This document shows positions 1 to 8,123 of a stretch of DNA of 64,000 bases, piece after piece (position 1 is the first letter of the stretch; every line of letters begins with the position of its first letter). A program made the translations under genes and the position numbers. Source of the stretch: Jongsikchunia kroppenstedtii DSM 45133 (lineage in GTDB: Bacteria > Actinomycetota > Actinomycetes > Mycobacteriales > Mycobacteriaceae); assembly GCF_000380485.1 (NCBI RefSeq), contig NZ_AQYG01000045.1:124001-188000 (forward strand), read 5' to 3'. Below the pieces are notes generated by a model that saw only the letters and a program-made list of their open reading frames with translations, searched no databases and was not told the DNA's origin.

Positions 1-322
1 TGAAGGCGCCGATCTCCGGATGCCCCCAGTGCACGTTGGTCGCGTACGTCTCGCTGATCGCCAGATCGCCGTACAGCTCGACCAGATGATTGCCGAGGTG
101 ATGCATCGTGCCCTCGAGTTCTTCGAGCTTGGGCCGCACCCACGCCAGATACTCGTCGACACTGCCGTCGAATCCGGTGTGATGATCGATTCCGTCCGGG
201 TGATAGCAGCTCCGGACCAGCTCGAAATCGCGGCGGTCGATGCCGCGGCAATAGCGCAGCACCACATCGTGGATGGCCTGCCGATCGAGTAGGTCGGCGA
301 CGGTCCGCTCGTCATTGCTCAT
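1..322 (-). CDS. SnoaL-like / NTF2-fold protein, partial
   Basis: The gene runs off the left edge of the window, so only the first 107 residues are present. The product begins MSNDERTVADLLDRQAIHDV and continues with the RYCRGIDRRDFELVRSCYHP segment typical of the SnoaL-like (nuclear transport factor 2 fold) family. Members act as small polyketide or steroid cyclases, isomerases or dehydratases, and many have no known substrate. The ATG at 322-320 is preceded by a GGGAG ribosome site. The substrate cannot be inferred from the fragment, and the neighbouring genes do not indicate a pathway. Confidence 0.8.
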   Translation of the reverse strand, partial: MSNDERTVADLLDRQAIHDVVLRYCRGIDRRDFELVRSCYHPDGIDHHTGFDGSVDEYLAWVRPKLEELEGTMHHLGNHLVELYGDLAISETYATNVHWGHPEIGAF

Positions 323-643
323 CAACACCACTCCCTCGCCCCGAACATAGCCTCGCCCGCCTCGCCGATCGCTCCCACCGTCCACAGAGCGGAACACTGT
401 CGGGATCCGAAATCCGAAACCCGGACTGCCGCAACCGACTTCATTGTCCGAACTGGTCTGTAGTCCAACTGAGGCGTCGTCGTCACGCGTTTGATCTGGC
501 GAACATCAAGTGACGTTGCCCGACCGCCGAGGTGGCGTCCGCAAATTGCCCACCCGCAAGTGGGATCCCAACGATGACTAAGGCGCAATCCGCACCTAAA
601 ATTCGTCGGCACCGGGGGCACAACGAACAAAGGCAGCAGCAAT
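323..643. other. intergenic stretch, nothing recognised
   Basis: No convincing coding region, RNA or repeat was seen here. It should contain the promoter of the leftward SnoaL-like gene. The open frames crossing it lack family resemblance and good ribosome sites. Confidence 0.5.
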
Positions 644-1048
644 ATGGGCATACCCGGCGACCTGAGAACCGGCCTGCACGACATCGCGGCCGAGATGCTT
701 CGACTGAGCATGCTTCTCACCGAAAAGGCGGACGATCTACGCCGGGCCTCCACCGAACTGCATGCCGTCGGCCGCAAACAGGATGCGGGCGACCTGATCT
801 CGCTCGCCGCCAAGACCAACGAACACACCGGTGCGCTCCGCGCGATGCACGATCGCTTGGAACGGCTCCTGGACCATGAAGCGGGCTCAGTCTCCGATCG
901 ACCCTGGCACCACCCGATAGCGCAAATGCGTGACACCAGACGCGTCCAGCACACGCGTCAGCTCGAACTCGAGGTGGTCGGTGCCGAACAGCCGTCGTCC
1001 GGCACCGAGCGTGACCGGGACCAGGTGGATCTGCAGCTCGTCCAATAA
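644..1048 (+). CDS. small hypothetical helical protein (doubtful)
   Basis: The open frame starts MGIPGDLRTGLHDIAAEMLR. Residues 1-80 look like a plausible amphipathic helical protein with codon use like the neighbours (mostly G/C third bases). The last 55 residues overlap the oppositely oriented reductase gene (887-1474) by 162 bases and look like its antisense shadow. No family was recognised and the ribosome site is weak. It may be real with an overlapping 3' end, a remnant whose natural end has been lost, or not a gene. Confidence 0.35.
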   Translation: MGIPGDLRTGLHDIAAEMLRLSMLLTEKADDLRRASTELHAVGRKQDAGDLISLAAKTNEHTGALRAMHDRLERLLDHEAGSVSDRPWHHPIAQMRDTRRVQHTRQLELEVVGAEQPSSGTERDRDQVDLQLVQ

Positions 1049-1474
1049 ACCTGCGCGCAGCAGGGATTGCGCAAGATCCGCACCGTGCACCATCACGTCG
1101 CGGTCGCCGGCCGCGGCCTTCGCCTCTAGTATCGCCGTCGCGGCATCGGCCACGTAGTGCACCCAATCACTCTGCGGCTCAGGTGGCGTGCCACGCGTCG
1201 GCACGAAAATCGGCACGCCGTGGTGGTCACCGTTCCAGTGGCCCGCGTAGTCGAAGGTCTTTCGGCCGACGACCACCGCGCCCGTATCCATCACCTCCGC
1301 GAACACCTGTCCGCTCAGTCCCGGCGGATCGAATTTCGGATAGTCGGAGACCGGTTCGCCAAGCCATTCATGCAGCCGCAGCCCGCCATTCCCCAGACCG
1401 TTGCTCGGGCCGTCGTCCGAACCCGCGATGAACCCGTCGAGGGACATGGACATATACAGAACCGACTTCGCCAT
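887..1474 (-). CDS. dihydrofolate reductase-family protein (RibD C-terminal fold)
   Basis: This 195-aa protein starts MAKSVLYMSMSLDGFIAG, the signature N-terminus of the DHFR-like/RibD C-terminal family. These are NADPH-dependent reductases, often of unknown substrate and distinct from the folate enzyme FolA. Further family features are the central GVPIFVPTRG strand and a C-terminal LEFELTRVLDASGVTHLRYRV-type segment. A GGAG ribosome site lies before the ATG. A second family member (1615-2178) is transcribed divergently 140 bp away, so the pair may share a promoter region. Substrate unknown. Confidence 0.85.
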   Translation of the reverse strand: MAKSVLYMSMSLDGFIAGSDDGPSNGLGNGGLRLHEWLGEPVSDYPKFDPPGLSGQVFAEVMDTGAVVVGRKTFDYAGHWNGDHHGVPIFVPTRGTPPEPQSDWVHYVADAATAILEAKAAAGDRDVMVHGADLAQSLLRAGLLDELQIHLVPVTLGAGRRLFGTDHLEFELTRVLDASGVTHLRYRVVPGSIGD

Positions 1475-1614
1475 GCTGGCTCCTTCCGCCTCATGGTGAT
1501 AGACCAGCCCGGTTGTCGAAAGTCATCGGTCGGCGTTCGTCTTCCGCAACGATGAGTTTCCCGCGCCATGCCGGTCTACATGTCAGGAGACCTGACTGAT
1601 GGAAGGCTGACGCC

Positions 1615-2178
1615 ATGCGCAAACTGATCTACGGGATGAATCTGAGTCTGGACGGATACATCGCCGCACCCGGCGACGACATCGGCTGGAGCGAGCCGAG
1701 CGACGAACTGTTCGGGTGGTGGCTCGATCAGGAGCGAGCGAACGGCATGTCGCTGTACGGGCGCAAGCTGTGGGAAACGATGAGCTCCTTCTGGCCCGCC
1801 GGCGACCAGCAGCCCGGAGCCACGGAGGCGGAGATCGAGTTCGCGAAGAACTGGCGGGAGACCCCGAAGGTGGTGTTCTCCTCGACGATCGACAAGGTCG
1901 ATTGGAACACCCGGCTGGTCAGCGGCGACGCGGTCGCCGAGATCAGCCGGCTCAAGGCCGACGACGGCGACCCGATGGAGATCGGTGGCGCGACGCTGGC
2001 CGCCGCGGCCATGCGGGCCGGGCTGATCGACGAGTACGTGGTGGTCACCCATCCGGTCTTGGTCGGCGGCGGCACGCCCTTCTTCACCGCGCTGGACAAG
2101 TGGGTGAACCTGAACCTCGTGGAGACACGGACGTTTCCCGGCGGCGTGGTCATGGCGAGGTACCAGACGAAGCGCTGA
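1615..2178 (+). CDS. dihydrofolate reductase-family protein (RibD C-terminal fold)
   Basis: This 187-aa protein starts MRKLIYGMNLSLDGYIAAPG and contains the DELFGWWLDQ and GLIDEYVVVTHPVLVGGGTP segments typical of the family. It is complete and of usual length (about 180-200 aa). It likely catalyses an NAD(P)H-dependent reduction in the cytoplasm, substrate unknown. A GGAAGG ribosome site precedes the ATG. It is divergent from, but not closely similar to, the family member at 887-1474, so this is a pair of distant relatives rather than a recent duplication. Confidence 0.88.
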   Translation: MRKLIYGMNLSLDGYIAAPGDDIGWSEPSDELFGWWLDQERANGMSLYGRKLWETMSSFWPAGDQQPGATEAEIEFAKNWRETPKVVFSSTIDKVDWNTRLVSGDAVAEISRLKADDGDPMEIGGATLAAAAMRAGLIDEYVVVTHPVLVGGGTPFFTALDKWVNLNLVETRTFPGGVVMARYQTKR

Positions 2179-2272
2179 GCAATGCACCGCGTTGACCGCC
2201 TTCATCCGGGCGCTGTCCAACCGTGTTCATTCGTCGAAATGTCGGGCGGTCTGCGAGCTTCGGGACTGAGGG

Positions 2273-2767
2273 TCAGACGCGTTCATCACGACCGGCAAGG
2301 ATCTGCTCGCGCAGGATATCGGCGTGACCGCAGTGGTGCGCCAGCTCGCGCAGCACCTGTAGGTACACCCAGTGCACCGTGCGCGGCCCGGCTCGATGCC
2401 CGGTCACGACGGCGTCCAGCGGAAGATCGGCCACGATTCCGCGGGCCGTGTCGCAGGCCCGCCGGTGGGCCGCCACAACGCCGGCGATCGTGTCGTCGTC
2501 ATCGAGTCGAAAGGACTCCTCCGGGCTCTGGACCGGGCCCAGCTCGCGCCGCGGTTTCCCGCCGATGCATACCTCGAACCAGATCCGCTGCATCCAGGTG
2601 ACGTGCTTGAGCAGCCCCAGCAGCGTCGTCGACGACGGCACGAGCCGGCGGCGCGCCTGCTGTTCGGTCAGTCCGTCGAGGGTGGCCTCGAGGGCGCGAC
2701 GATAGTCCTCGACGAACGCATCCAGCTGGGTCCGCGAGTCGCTCAGAAGCACATCGAACGCATTCAT
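2273..2767 (-). CDS. DinB/DUF664 family protein (mycothiol-transferase-like)
   Basis: This 164-aa protein has a DinB four-helix architecture. His residues occur in LLKHVTWMQR, in the middle helices and in ELAHHCGHADI, matching the three-His metal site of the DinB superfamily. DinB/DUF664 proteins in actinobacteria include mycothiol-dependent S-transferases. Detoxification is therefore a family-level inference and the substrate is unknown. The ATG at 2767 was preferred over an in-frame GTG at 2773 because GGGAAGG is well spaced for it. Confidence 0.8.
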   Translation of the reverse strand: MNAFDVLLSDSRTQLDAFVEDYRRALEATLDGLTEQQARRRLVPSSTTLLGLLKHVTWMQRIWFEVCIGGKPRRELGPVQSPEESFRLDDDDTIAGVVAAHRRACDTARGIVADLPLDAVVTGHRAGPRTVHWVYLQVLRELAHHCGHADILREQILAGRDERV

Positions 2768-3005
2768 CAGCACCTTCCCGTCGACTGACTCAGCAGTCGG
2801 TCCCGAATCTACCTCTCCTTACTACGTATTGACGCTGCTCATATTCGCGTGGCTTTCATGCGCCCACCTTGATCAGACGCCAGGTCGGCGTTCGTCTCTT
2901 ACACTGTGACCGACGGAAAACCCTGTGACCGGCCCGAACCCGGGATCGGCGAAGGAGACGGCAAAGAAGATCGCTGCTCATCTAATTCCAATCGGTAGGT
3001 CCCGC

Positions 3006-3587
3006 ATGAAGTTTCGCCTCACGACCGCGATGTTGATCGGCATAGGTGCCCTGCTCGCCGGATGCGGACAGGATCACGCGTCGCAATCCGACGTCTCGGT
3101 GCCGCAATCCAGCACGCCGTCAACCATCGGAACCGGCGACAGCACGAGTGCCGGGTCGGTCCCCACGCCTCGCGAATCGCAACCCGAGACCGCGGACCCG
3201 GCTCACTATCGTGACGGGATCGGCGACGACGTCGCATTCGTATCCCCGACCAAGAACATCTGGTGCCGCCTGGGTGCGGCCAAATTCACCGCGGGCTGCC
3301 AGGCGAAAGACGCACCCGTGCCCGCAGGCGCCGAGAAGTCCTGCGCCGGAAACGAAATGTATCCGCCCAACTCGCTGTCCAGGGGCTTCTGGTTCGAGGG
3401 CGACTCGGTGGTACCGAGCTGTTTCAACCAGGGCATCTTCACCTCACCGCACCCCAAGGCGTTGCCCTACGGCTACACCATCTCCGCGAACGGCTACACC
3501 TGCACGTCCCGCGAAGACGGAATGACCTGTACCAACGGCTCCGGCCATGGATTCGTCATGTCGATGCAGCAGGCCCGACAGTTCTAG
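3006..3587 (+). CDS. exported lipoprotein, DUF6636-like
   Basis: The chosen ATG gives MKFRLTTAMLIGIGALLAGC, a lipoprotein signal with lipobox LLAG-C, then a Ser/Thr/Pro-rich linker of about 50 residues typical of a cell-wall spacer. The C-terminal domain reads F-VSP-TKNIWCRL, GFW, SCFNQ, LPYGY, GYTCTSREDGMTC, GHGF. This resembles small exported actinobacterial domains with paired cysteines (DUF6636-like). Several Cys suggest disulfides outside the membrane. Function unknown. A longer start at 2925 exists but would bury the signal peptide. The secreted protein at 8124 looks related. Confidence 0.75.
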   Translation: MKFRLTTAMLIGIGALLAGCGQDHASQSDVSVPQSSTPSTIGTGDSTSAGSVPTPRESQPETADPAHYRDGIGDDVAFVSPTKNIWCRLGAAKFTAGCQAKDAPVPAGAEKSCAGNEMYPPNSLSRGFWFEGDSVVPSCFNQGIFTSPHPKALPYGYTISANGYTCTSREDGMTCTNGSGHGFVMSMQQARQF

Positions 3588-3669
3588 ATCCGACTGGGAA
3601 AGCCGAGTCCACTGACGAGACCACGGGCTGATAGGCGAGTACGCCTTGGTCGCGCTAGGTACTCGACAC

Positions 3670-4896
3670 CTAGTCGAGGAGCCAGTCATTCGGCGAGAAC
3701 AGTTCGCTGTGGATCCGGTCTGGCGCAACGCCCTTGGCTGTCAGCTGTTTGCGCACGCTGTGCACGAAGCTGCTTCCGCCGCATAGAAATACATGCGCTG
3801 ATTCGTCGATCGAGATGTCGGACAGATCCATGAACCCGGCGGCCGCTGCTGTGCCGACTGGATCCATGTACCAGAGGTCGAGCCTTGCGTTGGGCAGCTT
3901 CGACACGAGCATCGACTGCCGCTCGCGCAGCGGATGCGCTGCCGCGTCGTCATCCGCGTGCAGCACCTGCACCGGGGTCTCGGGCGCCGCCTTCGCCAGG
4001 TGTTCGAGCATGCCGATCATGGGCGTGATGCCGACTCCAGCCGAGATCAGCACAACCGAGGTGGAGCCCAGATCGGCGGTGGGCAGGTCTCCGAACGGAA
4101 CGGTGACATCGAGCAGATCCCCTACGGCGACATGGTCGGCGATCCAATTCGACACCTCGCCGGCCGGGCAGCCCGGCCTTGCCGCGACCGGCTTGATCGC
4201 GAACGTGATGTAGTTCTCGCCGGGCGCATTGATCAGGCTGTACTGACGTAGCTGACGGGCACCATCGGGCAGCGTGATTCCGACCGAGACATACTGTGCC
4301 GCAGTGTGTTCGATCACACTTGCGCCGTCCACTGCAACAGTCATCAGAACTGTCCCCGACGGGTCCTGCACACGCTCGACCACCCGTGCCCGCCTGTACA
4401 CATCGCCCGCTCCGACACCGGCTGCGTCGTAGAGTGCGTGTTCCAGATCGATCAGGGTCTGCGCCATCATCCAGTAGACGGCGTCCCATGCGGCTGCAAC
4501 GTCGGCGGTCACGGTATCCGCACCGAGCACCTCGACGATCGCGGCGAACAAGTGCTCGTGGACGATGTCGTACTGGTCGGCGGTTATACCCAGCGAGGCG
4601 TGCTTATGGCCGATCCGCGACAGCAGCTCCGTCGGGTGTGGCAGGGTCGGGTCGATCAGGTGGGTGGCGTAGGTTGCAATAGACGCCGCCAGCGCGCGTT
4701 GCTGCGTTCCCTGCGCTTGATTGCCGCGGTTGAACAGGTTGCGCAGCAGCGACGGCTGTGCGCCGAACATCCTGGTGTAGAAGGTCTTTGTGATCGAGTC
4801 AATATTCGCGCCGACCAGTGGCAGCGTGGCGCGAATCATGTCGGCATGCTCGTCGCTCAGCCTGTGCGTTGCGACGAGATCACGGGTGATGGTCAT
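3670..4896 (-). CDS. hmp: flavohemoprotein, nitric oxide dioxygenase
   Basis: This 408-aa protein converts NO plus O2 to nitrate using NAD(P)H. The globin domain (about 1-140) shows the B10 Tyr40 in KTFYTRMF and the proximal His99 in GHKHASLG. The FAD domain has RQYSLI, and the NAD domain has SAGVGITPMIG and VFLCGGSSFV. Length matches the family (about 400). The ATG at 4896 follows an AAGAGGA ribosome site. Upstream in-frame codons were rejected as overlap with the promoter. nsrR lies 79 bp upstream on the same strand, the usual NO-responsive partner, and a candidate operator sits in the gap. Confidence 0.95.
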   Translation of the reverse strand: MTITRDLVATHRLSDEHADMIRATLPLVGANIDSITKTFYTRMFGAQPSLLRNLFNRGNQAQGTQQRALAASIATYATHLIDPTLPHPTELLSRIGHKHASLGITADQYDIVHEHLFAAIVEVLGADTVTADVAAAWDAVYWMMAQTLIDLEHALYDAAGVGAGDVYRRARVVERVQDPSGTVLMTVAVDGASVIEHTAAQYVSVGITLPDGARQLRQYSLINAPGENYITFAIKPVAARPGCPAGEVSNWIADHVAVGDLLDVTVPFGDLPTADLGSTSVVLISAGVGITPMIGMLEHLAKAAPETPVQVLHADDDAAAHPLRERQSMLVSKLPNARLDLWYMDPVGTAAAAGFMDLSDISIDESAHVFLCGGSSFVHSVRKQLTAKGVAPDRIHSELFSPNDWLLD

Positions 4897-4933
4897 GGGT
4901 ATCCTCTTTCCGAAATTGTCGATCGCTAAATGG

Positions 4934-4958
4934 CGGAATGCGCCTGGTGCACAATCCG
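4934..4958. promoter_or_regulatory. candidate NsrR operator upstream of hmp
   Basis: An imperfect inverted repeat with 10-bp arms (CGGAATGCGC and TGCACAATCCG-side) around a 5-base centre lies about 38 bp before the hmp start. Eight of ten arm positions pair. NsrR binds partially symmetric sites before hmp genes, so position and symmetry fit. The sequence itself was not matched to a verified NsrR motif. Confidence 0.4.
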
Positions 4959-4975
4959 TTTGAATAGAACTGGGA

Positions 4976-5407
4976 TCAGTTCTGCGTCGGCGCGCCGACC
5001 AGGGGCAATAGCTGCGGCCCCATGAGATCGTCGACCGTGTATCGGTCGAGCTCCCCATAGAACGAAGCCTGCGCGTCGGCGAGAACATGGCGCATGCGGC
5101 AGGCCGGTATCAGCGGGCACGGTTGACCGCCATCGCAGTCGACGACGGACCGATCATTTTCCAACAACCGCATCAGTTGACCCACCGGGATCGACCGTCC
5201 TCGCTCGGTGATCTGCAGACCGCCGCCGCGCCCGCGCACCGAAGAGACGCAACCTAGAGCAGATAGGCGGGTAACCGCCTTGGCGACGTGATGCTCGGAC
5301 GCCTGTGCCGCGGTGGCGATCGTCTTGGTGGTAGATCGGCCGTCCTCGGCGGCGGCCAGCAGCATCATGGCGCGGAGCCCGAGGTCGCTGAATCGACTGA
5401 GTCGCAT
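4976..5407 (-). CDS. nsrR: Rrf2-family NO-sensing repressor NsrR
   Basis: This 143-aa protein has an N-terminal winged helix (MRLSRFSDLGLRAMMLLA) and the wing GRGGGLQI. Three cysteines at 91, 97 and 103 are spaced C-X5-C-X5-C, which is the iron-sulfur cluster spacing of NsrR and differs from that of IscR. It is known in other actinobacteria to repress hmp until NO attacks the cluster. It lies directly upstream of hmp on the same strand. The short repeat ACTAC-N5-GTAGT touching its start codon could be an autoregulatory site. Confidence 0.88.
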   Translation of the reverse strand: MRLSRFSDLGLRAMMLLAAAEDGRSTTKTIATAAQASEHHVAKAVTRLSALGCVSSVRGRGGGLQITERGRSIPVGQLMRLLENDRSVVDCDGGQPCPLIPACRMRHVLADAQASFYGELDRYTVDDLMGPQLLPLVGAPTQN

Positions 5408-5408
5408 A

Positions 5409-5423
5409 CTACGGACGGTAGTA
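5409..5423. promoter_or_regulatory. short inverted repeat at nsrR start
   Basis: ACTAC and GTAGT arms flank a 5-base centre immediately upstream of the nsrR ATG. It could be part of an autoregulatory operator. The arms are short, so chance occurrence is possible. Confidence 0.25.
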
Positions 5424-5621
5424 GCAGGGTTTGTGCCGAGCCATACTTCGACGAGGTGTTCTCAAACACGACGTTTCATGCGGATTTTCTACCTGCACGA
5501 ATAGGTCGATTGCGCGAATCGGTTGTCGACGGACGCCGCACCAGCGTGAATCTGATGCACGAGCGGCCGGCCCCACCGTCCGTCGCCACCGGTAGGCGTG
5601 GCGTGGATAAAGAAAGAAGAA

Positions 5622-7475
5622 CTACCCCCGCGCCATATCGACGAACCGGCTCAAATGCAGCTGGTGCGCAACGGTGATCGTGGCGGTCGGGCCGTTACGG
5701 TGCTTGCCGACGATGATGTCGGCCTCGCCCGCACGTGGGTCGTCACGCTCGAACGCGTCGGGCCGGTGCAGCAGGATGACCATGTCGGCGTCCTGTTCTA
5801 GTGATCCGGACTCACGAAGGTCGGAGACCTGCGGACGCTTGTCAGTGCGTTGCTCCGGCCCACGGTTCAGCTGACTGATCGCGATCACCGGAACCTCGAG
5901 CTCCTTGGCAAGCAGCTTGAGGCTTCGCGAGAATTCCGACACCTCTTGCTGACGCGATTCGACCTTCTTGCCGGATGTCATCAGCTGCATGTAGTCCACC
6001 ACAACCATTTTCAGGTCATGTCGCTGCTTCATTCGTCGCGCCTTCGCGCGGATCTCCATCATCGTGAGGTTCGGCGAGTCGTCGATGAACAGCGGTGCCT
6101 CGGAGATCTCACCCATCCGCCGCGCCAACCGCGTCCAGTCATCGTCGCTCATCTTGCCGGCGCGCATGTCGCCGAGCTTGACCTTGGCCTCCGCGGACAG
6201 CAGACGCATGACGATCTCTGTCTTGCTCATTTCCAGCGAGAACATGGCGGCCGTCATGCCGTGAGTGATGGAGCATGAGCGTAAGAAATCCATTGCGAGC
6301 GTTGAGTTATGCGTCGGAATCATCGATTCGCCGGCAAGGTACAGATGAGCATCGTTGTCGACCTGAACGCAGCGAACCGGCACTGATTCGATCGGCCGCA
6401 CGTCGACGATGAGGTGATCGGGTCGCTCGGCCAGCGCTACACCCGACTGTCGTGACGATCGATGCGCAGGCGCATGAGCCACCGGCCTGACCCGGTGCTG
6501 CAGGTCGACTTCGACAGCGAGCTGCTGCGTCATGCGCACGCGATCGACGGGATCCGCTGCCGAGGACGTCAACCACTGATGCTGCGCATCAGCGACGATC
6601 ACCGTGCCGTCGGAGAACTCCACCTCGTAGCACGGCCGACCATTCATGACCTCGGTCGCAGCAACGATCCGCGTCGGCCGCCCCTGCGCGTCGATCAAGA
6701 AATCGCCCGGCTGCACCGCGCCCATCGTCGTCCAGCCGGTCGGCGTCGGCAGCGGAGTGTCCAGCGCCAGCGCCTTGCCCACGCCGGGCCTCGCCGCGAC
6801 GATGATCATCTGGCCCGGATGCAAGCCGTTGGTCAGGTCATCGAGGTCGGCGAAACCCGTTGGGACGCCGAGTGACAACCCGCCGCGCGACGCGATGGAG
6901 TCGATCTCGTCCATCGTCGGCTGCAGCAGTTCTTCAAGCGGCACATAGTCTTCCGCAGTCCGCCGCTCGGTGACGTCGTAGACCTCGGCCTGCGCCCGGT
7001 CGACCACCTCGGCGACGTCCTGGCCGTCGGCCCCCGAGTAGCCGTACTGCACGATGCGGGTACCGGCCTCGACCAGCCGGCGCAGCAGCGCCTTTTCCGC
7101 GACGATCTCGGCGTAGTAGCCGGCGTTGGCCGCGGTCGGCACCGTCGAGATCAAGGTGTGCAGATACGGCGCCCCGCCCACGCGACGCAGCTCGCCGGCA
7201 CGCTCGAGCTCCGCGGAGACGGTGACCGCGTCGGCGGGCTCACCCTTGCCGTAGAGCTCCAGGATCGCGTTGTAGACGGCCTGATGGGCCGGCTTGTAGA
7301 AGTCGCTGGGCCGCAGCGCCTCCAGCACGTCGGCGATCGCATCCTTGGACAGCAGCATGCCGCCGAGCACGGACTGCTCGGCCACCATGTCCTGTGGCGG
7401 CTGCCGGCCGAACTCTTCTTCCGGCGGTGGCCCGTCGGGGATCGGCCCGGCCTCACGATCGTCGACCTGCGACAC
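5622..7475 (-). CDS. dnaB: replicative DNA helicase DnaB with in-frame intein
   Basis: The 617-residue precursor is 461 residues without its intein, the normal DnaB length. The N-terminal domain (GRQPPQDMVAEQSVLGGMLL) is followed by the RecA-like ATPase. The Walker A motif RPGVGK-ST is interrupted after Lys234 by an intein, residues 235-390. Walker B (MVVVDYMQLM), the arginine-finger region and VSDLRESGSLEQDAD are intact. The GTG at 7475 is preferred because GGAGGGG precedes it and the product then matches the N-terminus of other actinobacterial DnaB proteins. A longer frame to 7766 only adds translated repeat DNA. It is last in the rpsF-ssb-rpsR-rplI-dnaB cluster, though the secreted-protein gene at 8124 separates it from rplI. 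Confidence 0.95.
   Translation of the reverse strand: MSQVDDREAGPIPDGPPPEEEFGRQPPQDMVAEQSVLGGMLLSKDAIADVLEALRPSDFYKPAHQAVYNAILELYGKGEPADAVTVSAELERAGELRRVGGAPYLHTLISTVPTAANAGYYAEIVAEKALLRRLVEAGTRIVQYGYSGADGQDVAEVVDRAQAEVYDVTERRTAEDYVPLEELLQPTMDEIDSIASRGGLSLGVPTGFADLDDLTNGLHPGQMIIVAARPGVGKALALDTPLPTPTGWTTMGAVQPGDFLIDAQGRPTRIVAATEVMNGRPCYEVEFSDGTVIVADAQHQWLTSSAADPVDRVRMTQQLAVEVDLQHRVRPVAHAPAHRSSRQSGVALAERPDHLIVDVRPIESVPVRCVQVDNDAHLYLAGESMIPTHNSTLAMDFLRSCSITHGMTAAMFSLEMSKTEIVMRLLSAEAKVKLGDMRAGKMSDDDWTRLARRMGEISEAPLFIDDSPNLTMMEIRAKARRMKQRHDLKMVVVDYMQLMTSGKKVESRQQEVSEFSRSLKLLAKELEVPVIAISQLNRGPEQRTDKRPQVSDLRESGSLEQDADMVILLHRPDAFERDDPRAGEADIIVGKHRNGPTATITVAHQLHLSRFVDMARG
6306..6773 (-). mobile_element. 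class 3 mini-intein in DnaB P-loop
   Basis: 156 residues from ALALDTPLPTPTGW to MIPTHN lie in frame between GVGK and STLAMDF. Residue 1 is Ala, so the usual Cys/Ser1 nucleophile is missing. The class 3 WCT set is present: Trp67 in block B (HQW), Cys135 in block F (VRCVQVD) and Thr154 in block G (PTHN), followed by Ser+1. There is no room for a homing endonuclease domain between blocks B and F (only about 65 residues), so it is a mini-intein that can splice but probably not home. Splicing would restore the Walker A motif. Confidence 0.93.
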
Positions 7476-7511
7476 CTGGCCCCCTCCGAACGACGCGCTG
7501 CTTACAACCGA

Positions 7512-7565
7512 TGAACTGCACTGGGTATTTGAACTGCACTGGGTATTTGAACTGCACTGGGTATA
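7512..7565. repeat. 18-bp tandem repeat, three copies
   Basis: The unit TGAACTGCACTGGGTATT occurs three times head to tail (7512-7529, 7530-7547, 7548-7565), and the last copy differs only at its end. It begins 37 bp upstream of the dnaB GTG, in its likely leader or promoter. Confidence 0.9.
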
Positions 7566-7658
7566 CCGTCCCGGTCTGACAACCACCGGCCTCGCGGACC
7601 GCTCGTTGTCAGGACCCACAGAGGCTAGGGGTCCGGGCTTCACCCCGGCAAACCGTCC

Positions 7659-7938
7659 TGTGGACAACCCTGTGGACAGCTCGCGCCGAGCGTGTGCACC
7701 ACCTGTGTAAAGGCTGTTTAAACCGGGTGGACAACGGCCATAGTCAGACGCTTCACCACAGGTCATAGCGATGATCGCCGCTGTGGAGCAATCTAGTTTT
7801 CCGCCACGCGGCGTGTTTGCTCGGAACCGACATCCGGGCGTGTCATCACATCGCCGGTTTGGCTGTGCACAAAGCTGTTCACCCCATCCAATAATCCGAT
7901 GTCACAGCACTACGGAGTTGTGCACAACCTGGGGACAA
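7659..7938. promoter_or_regulatory. DnaA-box-like cluster upstream of dnaB
   Basis: Relative to the high-GC actinobacterial DnaA box TTGTCCACA, one perfect copy (7659-7667, minus orientation) is present. One-mismatch copies lie at 7671-7679, 7726-7734, 7864-7872, 7918-7926 and 7930-7938. The copy at 7918-7927 lies in a palindrome TTGTGCACAA. AT-richer patches (TGTTTAAACC, CTAGTTTT, TTCTTATAAC) lie among or just beyond them. No gene is supported between 7476 and 8123. It may be a DnaA-controlled promoter, a DnaA titration site, or origin-like DNA. Confidence 0.6.
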
Positions 7939-8123
7939 TTACCGCAGAACTTCTTATAACCACTGGTCCAGGCCATATCCACCAATGCACGGCTTGTGGA
8001 AGAGCTGATCGCCGCTTAACGACACCGGTGTTTCACTCGTTCGTCGTACATGGTGAGATAGGCAATACTCGACCTGCTGTCGTGATGTGGATCACGACTG
8101 GCCCATCGACCTTTGGAGACGAC

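Noticed and set aside
322-954. Long minus frame of 210 aa
   Set aside because: It is Arg/Ser-rich without family resemblance, overlaps the more plausible plus frame at 644 and the start of the SnoaL promoter region.
7476-7766. 97-residue N-terminal extension of DnaB
   Set aside because: It translates the 18-bp repeats and DnaA-box DNA. The GTG at 7475 has a strong ribosome site and gives the family N-terminus.
7600-8000. Calling this oriC
   Set aside because: dnaA and dnaN are not in the window, and synteny puts the origin beyond the right end. Only a DnaA-box cluster is claimed.
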